NCBI GenBank assembly: GCA_903813345.2
Contig: CAIIXF020000002.1
Span: 25,186,455-25,250,454, forward strand
Direction of reading: 5' to 3'
Source: Owenia fusiformis
Taxonomy: Eukaryota; Annelida; Polychaeta; Sabellida; Oweniidae
Length of the DNA: 64,000 nt
In this document: piece after piece, positions 49,401-59,165 of the stretch
Layout of the letters: each line of letters opens with the position of its first letter
Position numbering within the stretch: position 1 is the stretch's first letter
Notes under the pieces: model-generated
What the model was told of the DNA's origin: nothing
Database searches by the model: none
The model's input: only the letters and a program-made list of their open reading frames with translations
Translations under genes and position numbers: made by a program

Positions 49401-49635
49401 CTCTTATGAAAGGTAGATGGTGTATGATCTCAATCTTAATATGTCTTTGATGCAATGAAGATATGTATGAATACTACCTATGCTTATCATATTGATATTG
49501 ACTTGCTAGTGTTTAGTGCTATTTAATACTTACACTAACAATTGCAGAAGGACCGTCAAACGCTGGGTTTGAGACACCAGTACACGCCCCTTTCTCGAGA
49601 TCTTTCTCTGCAAGTTCTTTCTTTTCGGGATCCAT
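33716..49635 (-). CDS. SLC34: sodium-dependent phosphate cotransporter, SLC34 (NaPi-II) family; ten coding exons
   Basis: Exons in transcript order: 49635-49534, 47238-47136, 46910-46782, 46133-45990, 45537-45429, 41771-41662, 39206-39088, 38475-38328, 35705-35514, 34437-33716. All junctions are GT-AG and all phases agree. Total 1878 bp, 625 residues, close to the family's usual 600-690. It imports inorganic phosphate with Na+ across the plasma membrane. Both inverted-repeat signature QSSS motifs are present (143-146 and 408-411), as are GANIGTS and GANIGTT. VHD206 keeps the aspartate linked to electrogenic transport in vertebrate IIa/IIb. The extracellular loop has two sequons (N304, N308) and Cys297/Cys322. 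The cytoplasmic tail has a Cys cluster (587-591), PPPAY (604-608) and a C-terminal TVL resembling a PDZ ligand. Confidence 0.96.
35313..35453. repeat. tandem duplication with two CAGATGGCGC motifs
   Basis: A block of about 64 bp (CTGCAGATGGCGCTATCACA through CGATAAAT...CCCGGGTATT) occurs twice, 76 bp apart, in SLC34 intron 9, 60 bp from exon 9. Each copy has CAGATGGCGC (35324-35333, 35400-35409), which matches the insect CTCF core AGRKGGCGC. Confidence 0.75.
35514..35705 (-). CDS. SLC34: SLC34 exon 9
   Basis: 192 bp, acceptor GATTTCACCAG, donor CCTG|GTGAGTC. Encodes ALGEAKSLF, the span [20 protein letters not shown], and the intracellular segment ending NANFPG. Confidence 0.95.
36631..36799. 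mobile_element. short GTAGCCAG inverted-repeat element
   Basis: Left end CAGTCCCGTAGCCAGGGGG and right end CTGGCTACAGGCCTG are inverted (CAG-CC-GTAGCCAG). 169 bp with a G run after the left end. A relative with C runs lies at 52148-52310. No exact target duplication seen. Confidence 0.6.
37257..38259 (+). mobile_element. internally deleted mariner-type transposon
   Basis: About 34 bp perfect inverted ends starting CAGGGTGTCCCAGAAGTAAT and flanked by TA on both sides, as in Tc1/mariner insertions. 1,003 bp long, compared with about 1.3 kb expected for a full mariner. It holds one open frame (37706-38005). Located in SLC34 intron 8, in the opposite orientation to that gene. Confidence 0.88.
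37706..38005 (+). pseudogene. mariner transposase with catalytic core deleted in frame
   Basis: 99 codons from ATG to stop. Residues 1-60 form the mariner/SETMAR-type N-terminal helix-turn-helix: [20 protein letters not shown], then an [20 protein letters not shown] core. The end ([20 protein letters not shown]) is the typical C-terminus of mariner transposases. About 240 residues holding the DDD/E catalytic triad are missing between them, with the junction near residues 64-75. The remaining frame is open. The product could bind the inverted repeats but not cut DNA. It may be expressed or only a relic. Confidence 0.75.
38328..38475 (-). CDS. SLC34: SLC34 exon 8
   Basis: 148 bp, acceptor TTTGTTACAG, donor AAAAT|GTAAGAA. 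Encodes the large extracellular loop with KNVTVNGTT sequons and the two cysteines of its probable disulfide. Confidence 0.93.
39088..39206 (-). CDS. SLC34: SLC34 exon 7
   Basis: 119 bp, donor ATAAGC|GTAAGTG. Encodes [20 protein letters not shown] and the conserved [15 protein letters not shown] that leads into the extracellular loop. Confidence 0.93.
39207..41661. other. SLC34 intron 6
   Basis: Contains the 39615-40230 element, the 77-bp array at 41190-41665, and about four diverged repeats (around 39360-40790) of a unit with ATCAGGTGACTTAA, GTCATTTTACGACAC and GCTGACCTTGTGTTGACGTA. Confidence 0.6.
39615..40230. mobile_element. TA-flanked element with CAGGGTGGGCC ends
   Basis: The ends CAGGGTGGGCCAAAAAACGC and their reverse complement continue inverted for about 45 bp with few mismatches (CTATAACTTTTTTA). 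TA on both sides. 616 bp, no coding frame. Interrupts the GACCTTGTGTTGACG-type repeats of the intron. Confidence 0.85.
41190..41665. repeat. 77-bp tandem array that includes the exon 6 splice donor
   Basis: Seven GTTGTTACC anchors at 41197, 41274, 41351, 41428, 41505, 41581 and 41654 (spacing 77, 77, 77, 77, 76, 73). Each unit carries ACCTTCATGTACATACGC or the ACCTCCATGTGCAT form. On the minus strand these read CATGNAG|GTAACAAC, which is the exon 6 exon/intron junction. Confidence 0.9.
41662..41771 (-). CDS. SLC34: SLC34 exon 6
   Basis: 110 bp, acceptor ATATTTTTTAG, donor CATGGAG|GTAACAAC. Encodes [20 protein letters not shown]. Residue 200 is Gly where vertebrate IIa/IIb have Ala; Ala202 and Asp206 are kept. 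It lies between the 77-bp array and the CATGCAA-rich element. Confidence 0.95.
41865..44212. mobile_element. 2.35-kb inverted-repeat element with CATGCAA subterminal repeats
   Basis: Left end CCCTTAGCAAAAGCGCATG, right end the inverse of CCCTTAGCAAAACCGCATG (18 of 19). Next to each end lie dense arrays: about 41875-42205 reads CCATGCAAAGTCCATGCAA, and about 43660-44205 reads TTGCATGGACTTTGCATGGA, so the arms are inverted. The middle has GTGTAAACT repeats (43200-43450) and no transposase. Likely a non-autonomous DNA transposon. No clear target duplication. Confidence 0.8.
43200..43450 (+). repeat. GTGTAAACT short tandem repeats
   Basis: Degenerate 10-13 bp units (GTGTAAACTGA, GTGTAAACTTAA). 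A flanking phrase, GTGTAAATTAGCTCRTTTGC, is present twice (43252 and 43425 areas). Lies inside the CATGCAA element. Confidence 0.7.
44213..45428. other. remainder of SLC34 intron 5
   Basis: No exon or named repeat recognised. Confidence 0.5.
45429..45537 (-). CDS. SLC34: SLC34 exon 5
   Basis: 109 bp, acceptor TTATTTTGCAG, donor TTCAG|GTAATA. Encodes [20 protein letters not shown] and [15 protein letters not shown], the re-entrant region after the first QSSS. Confidence 0.95.
45640..45716. mobile_element. 59-bp inverted-repeat insertion with 9-bp direct repeats
   Basis: ATCTCACCC at 45640-45648 and 45708-45716 flank a 59-bp segment whose ends, ATCTTCGTTCACTCGG and CCGAGTGTGCGAAGATGG, pair as a hairpin. 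It sits in SLC34 intron 4, about 110 bp from exon 5. Confidence 0.65.
45990..46133 (-). CDS. SLC34: SLC34 exon 4
   Basis: 144 bp, acceptor GGCGTTTTTAG, donor AAGCA|GTACGT. Encodes [20 protein letters not shown] and the first transport signature [20 protein letters not shown]. Confidence 0.96.
46782..46910 (-). CDS. SLC34: SLC34 exon 3
   Basis: 129 bp, acceptor TTTATTTCAG, donor CGGAG|GTAAGT. Encodes the first membrane span ([20 protein letters not shown]) and the conserved [13 protein letters not shown]. Confidence 0.95.
47136..47238 (-). CDS. SLC34: SLC34 exon 2
   Basis: 103 bp, acceptor ATTGTTTTCAG, donor GAAAG|GTACAA. Encodes an acidic N-terminal cytoplasmic stretch with [18 protein letters not shown]; the DPW-x-L motif is typical of the family. 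Confidence 0.92.
47239..49533. other. SLC34 intron 1
   Basis: Contains the 3' end of a LINE (48520-49028). Otherwise no feature. Confidence 0.6.
48520..49028 (+). mobile_element. decayed 3' end of a LINE
   Basis: A plus-strand frame gives [20 protein letters not shown] then FGCT, the Cys-rich knuckle pattern of LINE ORF2 C-termini, before a stop. A 3' region follows and ends AATAAAACTGAATAAAGAAAA, with AATAAA signals and an A-rich tail. It is 5' truncated, and no matching target duplication was found. Confidence 0.5.
49534..49635 (-). CDS. SLC34: SLC34 exon 1 (start)
   Basis: ATG at 49635, 34 codons ([20 protein letters not shown], then [14 protein letters not shown]), donor GTTAGT|GTAAGT. 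Chosen because it ends in phase 0, as exon 2 needs, and is a hydrophilic N-terminus like other family members. Confidence 0.85.
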
Positions 49636-49829
49636 AGTTATATGTTGAAGTTTTATTGGTCAACTTTACCATGTGATTTGAACCAATGTACCGACTATTA
49701 GGCGATAATTTTGCACAAGGTCAGTTTTGCTGGAAAAATAAAACGAAACATTTGTAAACTGGAAGACGATGACGCGATATCAAAGCATTTCGTTCAGGGC
49801 ATTATACGATTAAGTTGGAATAGTGCAAC

Positions 49830-50319
49830 TGTTACGCGGTAAACACGATACAAAAATATGTCATATTCAGCAACGAATATGGCATATTCACTTGCGGTGT
49901 ATGACAGATTCACCTGCGGTATATGGCATACACACTAACCAATGAGAACGTGATACGGAAGTACGCAATTGTCAATTGCTTCGATTGAACGAACAAGTAA
50001 AACGATATAAATTTAGAGTCGATTCTCGCTACCAATCAAATCAAGGCTTTCTGTATCACGTTTTCACCTGCGGTATATGTCATATTCACCTGCGGTATGT
50101 GTCATATTCACCTGCGGTATATGGCATAATCCGCAAGTGAGTATGACATATTCTGCAGGTGAGTATCGGGTATTCACTGAAATCAATGTATCGCATATTC
50201 AGTGCGGAATATCGCATACTCACCTGCGGAATATGGCATATACCGCAGGTGAGTATGGCATATTCACCCGTATCACAAATACCGCACAACCATGAATGTA
50301 TGCCATATACCGCGTAACA
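49830..50319. mobile_element. 490-bp element with TGTTACGCGGTA ends and 5-bp TSD
   Basis: TGTTACGCGGTA at the left and TACCGCGTAACA at the right, flanked by exact GCAAC (49825-49829 and 50320-50324). Inside are about ten 20-24 bp units of TATTCACCTGCGGTATATGGCA in both orientations, making a large imperfect palindrome. It begins 195 bp upstream of the SLC34 ATG. Confidence 0.85.
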
Positions 50320-50745
50320 GCAACAATTTCTTTAAAAGTCATATTTTCAAACTTAGCCTAGTATCTTTAATTAAGCCGCGTCAGTTACTGCAAAAAATAC
50401 AAACTTTCCCCTAGTTATGCAATTGTTATCAGTTGAATATTGTCATAAGCACAATTAAAGTTTAACTTGTTTAAATGCAAACAAAGGGAAGGGGGTCAAT
50501 TTTTCTGTTTTCCAACCAGTAATTTCTTGCAGACATATTCCATCAATTCTGAGACACAGATATGAGACATAAACAAATCAGGTGTGGATTGTTTTTTGCA
50601 AAAATACGATTGACAAAACGTTTGAACAGATAACCGATCCCCTACCTTTGACAGTTCGTGTTAAAAGTGGATTCCCTGCTTCTCTTTTAATGTATGCATG
50701 TTGTTAAAAATAACAAGCAGATTTTTGGTCGCGTTTCTCGCGGCA

Positions 50746-50983
50746 TTTTCCCGCCCGAATTTTTCCCGCCCGAATTGAGAATACTACTATTGTACTTATT
50801 GTGTGGAGGTACTCAATGTTTAAGGTAGTTTCGTATGTTCAGAGTTTGAGCTGAAATTTCGTTTAAATGAAGTAAGCCAGGTTTGTTTATTGTGGTTAGC
50901 TTTTAATATGGAATATTATAATTCATGTGCGCAAAATAATCAAATAATCTGATTGGTTTAAACGTAAATGCGCATGCGCGCAA
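50746..50983 (+). promoter_or_regulatory. promoter-like cluster: two E2F motifs, CCAAT box, NRF-1 palindrome
   Basis: TTTTCCCGCCCGAA occurs twice in tandem (50746-50759, 50761-50774), matching E2F. ATTGG (inverted CCAAT) lies near 50952 and TGCGCATGCGCGCA (NRF-1 type) at 50970-50983. The order and spacing are typical of a TATA-less promoter. Direction is not proven; a plus-strand start codon and donor follow. Confidence 0.4.
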
Positions 50984-51066
50984 TGTGTGCCATGTTTTTT
51001 CTTGTGATTTTATTTCGTTTCACGGAGTTTGTGTTTCTGTGTAACTTCCGTAAAAATAGCGGACCA

Positions 51067-51082
51067 ATGACAGAATTAACAG
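51067..51082 (+). CDS. possible first coding exon of a rightward gene
   Basis: ATG ACA GAA TTA ACA G, then a GTAAAA donor, 84 bp after the NRF-1-like site. A longer frame from 50968 overlaps the motif itself. No downstream exon was found, so this is weak. Confidence 0.2.
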
Positions 51083-52147
51083 GTAAAATCACTTCGAAGT
51101 TTAAGATAACTTTTTACCCGTTTGTCTTATTTGTGCATTCTATCTATCAGATAAGAGTCTCAGGGGTATGTAGGTAAATCCATTTTGGTAGGAGCACTCT
51201 GTTTAGTTTTAAAACTCACCCTTTATTATTTTGTATCAGCAGAATTTTAAAGATGACAGACATAATTGCATCTCTTGCTTACCACCTTCGTTCGTTCGAA
51301 TTTTCATCGGCTAGTTTTCAAATACTACACTTCGATGTTATATTTTAATTGATACAGACATATTCCTTACATCTTTCTTTATCTTGATGTGAAATGAAAA
51401 GCTATGATATTGGTTAACATGCCAGAAATGAACATAATATTATTCGAAGCGTATTTCGAAAATTTTGAAACCGCCATTGATGACATCATTTGTTTGTCAA
51501 CTTTTGACCAATCAGAGATGTATGTCATCTCAATACAGGTTTACATTATAAGCGTATGTCATATTTGAATCCTGGTGTTATTCCCCCTCTGCATTCATAT
51601 TAAGAAAATGCAGTTAGTCAATGAATTTTCTCTTTTGATATCAAAAGACAAAAATGTAACGAATTTCTTAATTGTCATAATTGTCTACATTGTAAAAGAT
51701 GGCTGAATGTAGACCATGCATATAATGAGTTATGCGCACCTAAACATACCCGCTCCAATTTGAAAGCCATTAAAATTTGTAAACAAACGGAACTACCTTA
51801 AAATTTACTTTATACAGGTACATGTATGGAACACGTTAAATAAACACGATGCATAATTCAATGTAACCCGATAAAACTCTTAGTATAATCACAATCCAAT
51901 TGTATGTAAATACATTCACACTTCAAGTTTAATGTCATTTTCATGATCGTAATTACTAGGAAATTTCTGAGTCTCGAAACTAGTTCAAAGTGCTAGTGAC
52001 TCTATTATATGTTGGCCATGGTCGATTTGATTCAAGGTCACTCGTTAATCTGTTTTTTCAGTGCAAAAATCCTGAGTTAATCCATCCCTTCATATTTGGC
52101 TACTCGGTATTCCAAGATCAGAGAGAACTCCCAATTGCAACTTACTA
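51083..52147. other. non-coding sequence
   Basis: Nothing supportable; AT-rich. Confidence 0.4.
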
Positions 52148-52310
52148 AACCCCCCCCCCCTTGCCAAAATTTCTTTCAAAATCGTGCAGTGTTTCACCAT
52201 TCTGACTATCTTTTAAATGATTTTTGGCCAAATTTGCCAAAGTGAACCCCCCCCGAAATTTTTGGGAAAAGTGACCCCCCCCCTTTGGAAAATTCTGGCT
52301 ACGGGCAAGC
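52148..52310. mobile_element. relative of the GTAGCCAG element
   Basis: Shares TTTCTTTCAAAATC, the C/G-run pattern and the terminal TTCTGGCTACGGGC with 36631-36799. The left end is eroded within a C run. Confidence 0.5.
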
Positions 52311-52368
52311 ATCCTTACATGGGAACGATAAAATCAGTGTAGAAAAGACTCCGCTACGAAACAAAACA

Positions 52369-53044
52369 TGTACAGTAGAATTTTAAATGTTTGGATCAAC
52401 TTTTAATCTAAAAAAATAAGCAATTAAATTACAGTTGGAAAGTAACATTTTGGGGAAAATTGCTATACACATGTTATATTCTGGTACAAAATTAAGTATG
52501 AAGGCATGTGTGTATTTCCCTCCTTTTTTCAGGAAAGTATCATTACTCTTGCCAGATTTACTAAAACAGACAATGTAATGATACTTTCCTGAGAAAAAAG
52601 CAAGGAAATACACACATGCCTTCATACTTTACTTTGTACCAGAAAATAACATGTGCAGGTATCGCATTTTTTTCCCAAAATGTTATTTTCAAGCTGTACC
52701 TTAAAGGTCCATATTGAAACAGAATATGTAAAAAGGGAAATATTTATACATGTCCTAACTTTTGTATATTTTAGTTTGTTTTGTAGTTGAGCTATCATAC
52801 CTGTGGCCTCTTATATTTTTATGCTTCTCTGCCATGTTATTTTCGAAAAAATTAACATGGCTGAAGCTCCCTAAATTACAAAAGGCCAGAGCTTTGCTGC
52901 AAATTATACATAACTAGTCTAAAATATACAAAAGTTAGGACACGACTCGTATGTTTAACATTTATAAACTGTTACAATAAAGTCATTTGATTGCTAATTT
53001 TTTAAATTCAAAGTAGATCCGAACATTTAAAATTTTACTGTACA
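52369..53044. mobile_element. foldback element with TGTACAGTA ends
   Basis: Left TGTACAGTAGAATTTTAAAT and right, inverted, TGTACAGTAAAATTTTAAAT. Nested inverted pairs lie inside, such as GAAGGCATGTGTGTATTTCC with its complement at about 52605, and CCTAACTTTTGTATATTTTAG with its complement near 52920. The whole 676 bp folds on itself. Confidence 0.75.
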
Positions 53045-56000
53045 TTATTCAAGTCTTGTCCAGAAAATAAAAACAATTATTTTAAAAATGCCGCCAAAAA
53101 TGAGACGTTCCTTATTTGAAATAAATGCACACTAAAATTCATGACTAGAAAATGTGATTTGGTGAATTCATTTTCAAAGAAGTCGCTTTATTTCATACAA
53201 AAATATAAAATTACCTTGCTTGATCATGTATCCATTGTATCCCACCCAGGCCAGCTGATTTTATTTTGAGTGAATGAACCCGGCCAGCATAAATTCGAGT
53301 CAAGCTGATCACAAGTGTAAAGACCAATCACGATCCGTGTACCTTTATACATGTGGTTGTCCCACGAGTGCCGTTTCATAAAACGACAACTTTTTTCTCC
53401 GAATCAGAATCGGATTCAAAATATTTATTTATTTGATCAGCACTTGTTGATATCCTTTTGAAAATGAAAAATACAACTTAAATATTTTATGTCGCAATAA
53501 AAAAGACATGGTAGTTATAATCGTCAGAATTACGCAAGGGACGATAGATCTCGTACGCAAGGGACGATAGATTTAAAGATATAGATAGTATTTGAAGCGT
53601 AAACACATTTACGTTAGAAAAGGTAGTGATACAAGACTGCATTCATCATAATACTCTGTAATATCATCTTGATTCACAAGGTGGACTAAACTTAACGGAT
53701 CATATTATCTAAGAATAAGAAGTGTCTAAATATTAATTGCAATGTTTAAAAACTATTTCCATGGTTATTAGATACATTGTGTGCAGTAATTGAAATCCTC
53801 ACAATGCTCCTTTTCATGGAGAGGTGGACCTCCCTACAGAATTTTCTGTAAAACACGCTCTGCACTCAAAACCGCTTAAGTGTAAAATTAATTTTGTTAA
53901 AAAGTGAAAAAAATCCTAAAATGTTTTTTTCAAATAGATATATAGTATATATCTTCATACATTTGTACATTCGTTACCCAAGGCATTAAAGTAAACTCCA
54001 AGGAAAAATAGGCGAATTTTCAAATTGAAATTAGGGTCCGTCTCAAACATGTCGATTTTACACCTTGACGCCCTGATTCATGTGTCAAGCTATTCAAATT
54101 AGAATGCATCATTTTCAAAAAACCAAGAACGTTCCTCATGGTATTTAACTGTCCTTTAAAATCGCAAATGGATTTGGACTGCAAGCTTTTTCTTTTTGAT
54201 GTGCATCCCTTTGTCAACATGAACCAATAAAATCTATCGTTTTTCTCAATTTTTAACTTCCAGTTTGTTTTTCATTTGAATAAAATTGAAAGAGTCGACT
54301 CTATTGAAACATGAATTGATGCGATCATGAAAAATGATGCTTAAGACGATAAGAAAATGATAACAGTTTTATTTGGGAAGAATTGATCATTTGGCTAGTT
54401 CACTATTCATCCGCATGTCGATTTTCACAAGACAATTAGAAACAAATGACAATGAGTTAGAAAGTTCACTTTAGGGACCGCTAACTTCACGAATCGACAT
54501 TTTCGAGATATAGGATATAACAAGCTGAACTGAGAAACAACCAGTGTGTATTTGTATCCAAATATGATCACGTTTATGTAAAAGTTTCCATCAAAACCCT
54601 GTCGTGTTTAACATTTTATTCTAAAATATCGTCAAAGAGAATAAACTAAGTATATGTACATGTACGTATTACGTCCGCAAAGTTTATATGCACTGAACAC
54701 ATCTTTACTACAATATAACACCAACTTTACCAAAACATCGCACTGATTCATGAAACCAAGATTTACATTTTTAGATTGAAAGACAATGGGATGACAGATG
54801 CCATGTCGTCAAAATAATTTTTTGACACACTTGGCATATGTTGTTTTTTTTTTATCTCACATACCAGGTATGGTTCTTTGTCTTGTTTTTACAATTTGAG
54901 TAATTTTTCCTTTGGGTTTAGCTTTTAATGCATGCTTAAACCAGTTGCAGGTTGACGTAGTGACGTTTTTCCTGCATGTATCACAACAGGACAACCATTT
55001 ACGTCATATTGGAGTACAAACATCATCTATCGAGATATGATCTGAAATGTCCCTTTAACATATTCCAAATCAAGAAGCCGGTCCTTATTCTACTCGAGTC
55101 TCCGTTATCAATTGAAACATGATTTTGATGTCGAGTCCAGTCCATTAAGGATGACGTATAGTCCAATCATAAAAATCATCTGCACTGGTGTAACGACGTT
55201 TCTCTTGACACCATTATCTGCGGAGCGCTTCGCCGATGACCCCCTCCCCCTCTCCCTATCCAAGTTCCTATCACAAGAACCATTTTCCATGGCAACTGGA
55301 AGTGTTTTTATTACTATGCTTTGGTTTATTCTGAGATTTTTGTTTTAGTCGCTAAAATTTCCGCTTTAGAGAAACAAATTTCTTTCGTGTCAGACTCGAT
55401 TCTTTTTCGGATTTCTGATTTCGCATCTCATAACTTTCGCTATCAAACTTGTTTCTTCTGATGTTTTGTTTTTCTTTGAAACTCTTGAAGTCTATATATT
55501 TTTAGTGATCTACCCCCGGTTTTATTTTTCGAAGAGGGGAAAAATCATCTTGCTTTTGTTGCCTCTATCGTCACATGCGTATCTCGTGCTTTATGTTTCT
55601 ATAATGCTAGTTCAATTGGCGATATTTTTAAATGAGGAACGTAATTTTATGCACCGCATGTCTTGATTTTTTGATTTCTTTATTCTCGAGCATTGCTTAC
55701 TTTTTGTTTTTCTGAATTACGTTTCACGAAGGGATACTGAATATTGTACATCAGATCGTAATAATGTATCGAGTAGTAGATCCGAGATCGTAATTAAAAA
55801 ATAATAAGCAAATAAACATCGTTGAAAAGCTATAAAATCTTTCATATTACAAATTAGAGATGCCTGTTTATGCTGTTCACCATTGAGAATGATGCATTCA
55901 TTGAAAGGGAAACTGATTCCAAACGTTAATAGACTTTATGACTGCAGTCAGCAATCCCCGGGAATGCACTGAACGAAACACTATTTACAGAGGTTGACAC

Positions 56001-57106
56001 ATTTTGGGCTGTAATGGTCTTCATAGTGATTTTTGTAATAATTTTTTTTTGGTAAATTATGCTTATGTAAGCTCCAAATAACTTGACATCTGCTTGCATG
56101 TAACATATTTTGGTAAAGACGTATAAAATGGAAAAGGTACGCTGAACAAAGAGAAAACTATTTAGCTGTTATCTTTTCAATGTATATCAATTGATCGTTA
56201 TGCGTAAATTACCGTAAAACTGTTATAAATGTGTTATCAGAGTATTGATAATCATATAAAATCAAATTAATCCATCTGTGATTTATACAAATGACTAATT
56301 TACTGCTTTGAGTTCAATGGTATAACCATGTCGATTTTCACGCATGTCGATTGTCACAGTTTCACACCATATTCGCTCATAGATGGGGTCGTGCTGGTTA
56401 TTTCGTAAAATCTTTTCGTTAAAATAGAGTGGATATAATGTTTTCTTGAATAGTGTCCATCTTTACACAAGAATGCTGCCCATGTTTGAATTACATCTTG
56501 GTCGTTTTTCACAAGAAAAATGGTGAATTTTCAGAAATTTTCAGATAATGCTCATTATAATTCAATTACAATTATTATCACGATTTGGAATACGATGGTC
56601 TGATAAACTGAATCAAGGACTTGCTAACCACATATAACCTATTGCTCTCGGATTCCCCTAATGCCCCGTGGGTGTGTTTTAATGACCATGTCGATTTTCA
56701 CAGAATAAATTTTACATTTACTTTATTGAGTCTATATATTCGGTAATAGGTGGAGATCAAATCCGGTGCTGTCAACACACTCTGAATGAATGTTCTATAT
56801 GCCAGCATAACCAAAATTAAAAGATGCGACCATTTATTATTGAGATATGACATGTTTTCAAAAGCGTGTTGTCCTGTTACATTGACAATTTCACCGAAAT
56901 TCACAATTTTGGAGCCAGATATCAACGCTACTTACAATCGAAACGATCAAAAAGTGTGCTGACGTACTTCAGATAAAGGCATCCTATTTTAGAATACATA
57001 AAATGTTGAGCAAAAATACGTTTTGTTTCAGCTATGTTCAATTACATGAAAAATGCCTATTTTTAACACTTATTTGTTTTCACTGTCTGGTGTATTGCAG
57101 TTTTTA
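53045..57106. other. non-coding sequence with scattered CATGTCGATTTTCAC motifs
   Basis: CATGTCGATTTT(C)AC recurs near 54048, 54415, 56329, 56345 and 56686. The 55080-55350 stretch is locally more GC-rich with open frames on both strands, but shows no motif or splice pattern. No gene is supported. Confidence 0.4.
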
Positions 57107-57762
57107 TTTAAAGTCCCCATGTAAAGTTTGAAAATATTTTTTTATCATTCATTTACTATTTGTTATGACTTTAAAAGTTATTTTAGAGATTTTTGAAAAA
57201 AATTGAAAAAAAATTGTGAGCATTTCATTTATCAAAAATATTTTGCAACATTAGTGATGTCATTATGACTCACTCAGGTGGCAACAACTTTTTGAATAAA
57301 ATTATATTTTTTTATATGTCAATCTTTTCTAAACATGCTAATTTCAATAATAAACCAATGCTGATTGTCTAACCAGGTTAAGAAGAATATGTTATGTTTT
57401 AGATATCATTGTACCATTGGTTTCTATGAGAACTAAAATTTTGAAATGTATTTTTCTCTGAACCATTTTCAAGCACTGATAAGTTATATTTCTCGCTTAT
57501 TTATGGACCGATTTTCTTCATATTTTCGGCAAACAAAACATGCGAGGGTGAATGCTGCATTGGTATGAATCGTGGCTTAATAAAAGATATGTGTGAACTC
57601 TAAAAGTTAGTTTTTAATAAATTCACGATTTTTTCACAAAAAAAGTCCTTTAAAAACCACTTTTTGAAGTTAAACAAAAGTTTCACATATCAGACTTTGA
57701 TAACATTGGGTAAGACTACGATATAAGCCAAAGTGGTTTGAACTTTATATGGGGACTTTAAA
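57107..57762. mobile_element. inverted-repeat element with TTTAAAGTCCCCAT ends
   Basis: TTTAAAGTCCCCATGTAAAG at the left and the inverse of TTTAAAGTCCCCATATAAAG at the right, about 655 bp apart. No coding frame. Probably a MITE. Confidence 0.65.
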
Positions 57763-58745
57763 GTATACGTTCAATCGGATTCCTTCAATTGCAATCAAGA
57801 GTGAGCGTGTGAAGATGGGTTGACCTGTCTTAATCTAAGCAGAGCGATGCATTTTGGGGTTTCCAATTCTAGGCAGCTTTATTTTGAGACACAAACGCTA
57901 TACTTTAGGAACGTGTATATAAATTCAACTGCTTGTAATTTTTGGTTTAATCCCTGACAAAGTCTCATTTAATAATAATGTTCGTATACAACTTAACCAG
58001 GTTACCCTATATATCCTTACTCAAATACATGTGATATTGGCATTTAGGATTAACTAGAACAACAGTGTGGCTAAAATATGTAAAATAACTTTAAAATAAA
58101 ATGTCCCGTCGAAACTAGTGAAAACCAGACTCGCCTTGACATTTTTGTAAACATCAAGAGCTCTGGATTTTGTTTAAACTTGAGTAACCAATATTCCCAA
58201 TCAATCCAATAATACACACTCTACTATACCTTGCATTTGGCGTTCATGAGCAACCCATCTGGCTGACTAGTAATGTTATGTTATTTGTTTTTATTTGTCT
58301 GTTCCTTATTAATGGTTTAACGGATGACTGTTAGATGCTAATAAGGTACTTTTAAAAATATGCTAAACAATACAATTAGACAAACAGAGTATATTATGCA
58401 TTTTTAGGGGTTAGGTAAAGTAGAGAGAATACATATGAGTGATAGAAGTATAGTAGCTGGCCGTCAGTGTATCGTGGTTATGGTGACCTAGTACATGTTA
58501 GCGTCAACAACAATATTGATATCCTTTTGCGCTTATTTATGGTACTGATTATAATTGTAGTGTTTTTCGTTTTGATCGTTTAATGTGTATCAATATGTTA
58601 TTTTCATATTATTTATTATCAACAAGGCTGAGTGTTGTTTTCATTTGGACCATAACCACATTTCTTATTTGCTTTGATATACCCCATGACGTACAGATTT
58701 GCCAGGGTGCATGTTCGGAATTTTGCTGCATTCCTCAATAACCCA
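57763..58745. other. non-coding sequence
   Basis: Nothing recognised. Confidence 0.4.
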
Positions 58746-59165
58746 GATGCGAGTAGAAATAATCTTGATTTACGTCATTAAAAATTCAAAACTCAGTCAA
58801 AGTAATATCATATTTGAAATCTACATGTAAAATTACATCTAGAAATGTGGTTTTAAAAAGTGTTTATCAACTTTGAAAAATTGATTTTTTTTGAAAATGT
58901 GACTTCTAGCTCGGGGAGATTCCCCATAGACCTCATGCTATAAAATCACAAAAAATGAAATATCTTTTCTTTTAGTGGACAGATAATATTTTGCTTTACT
59001 GGACATATTTTCATTAGTATAAGTATCAGGCACATAAGGGTTATATGAAAATTGAGCCACTTAAATTGATAATATTCAAGTTTGAGGGAACTTTCTTATA
59101 TACCTGCCATGTTAATTGACCCGAATCAGCCACCTGGTGGTGAAACTGGTAACTACCTACTTGCA
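58746..59165. mobile_element. short inverted-repeat element, copy 2
   Basis: Shares its start (CAGATGCGAGTAGAAATAAT) and several long blocks with 1098-1411. It has about 100 bp of extra sequence after TTGATTTACG. The ends CCAGATGCGAGTAG and CTACTTGCATTTGGG are inverted. Confidence 0.65.

Noticed and set aside
55108-55348. Overlapping frames on both strands in a GC-richer patch
   Set aside because: No domain, splice context or supporting neighbour; composition alone is not enough.
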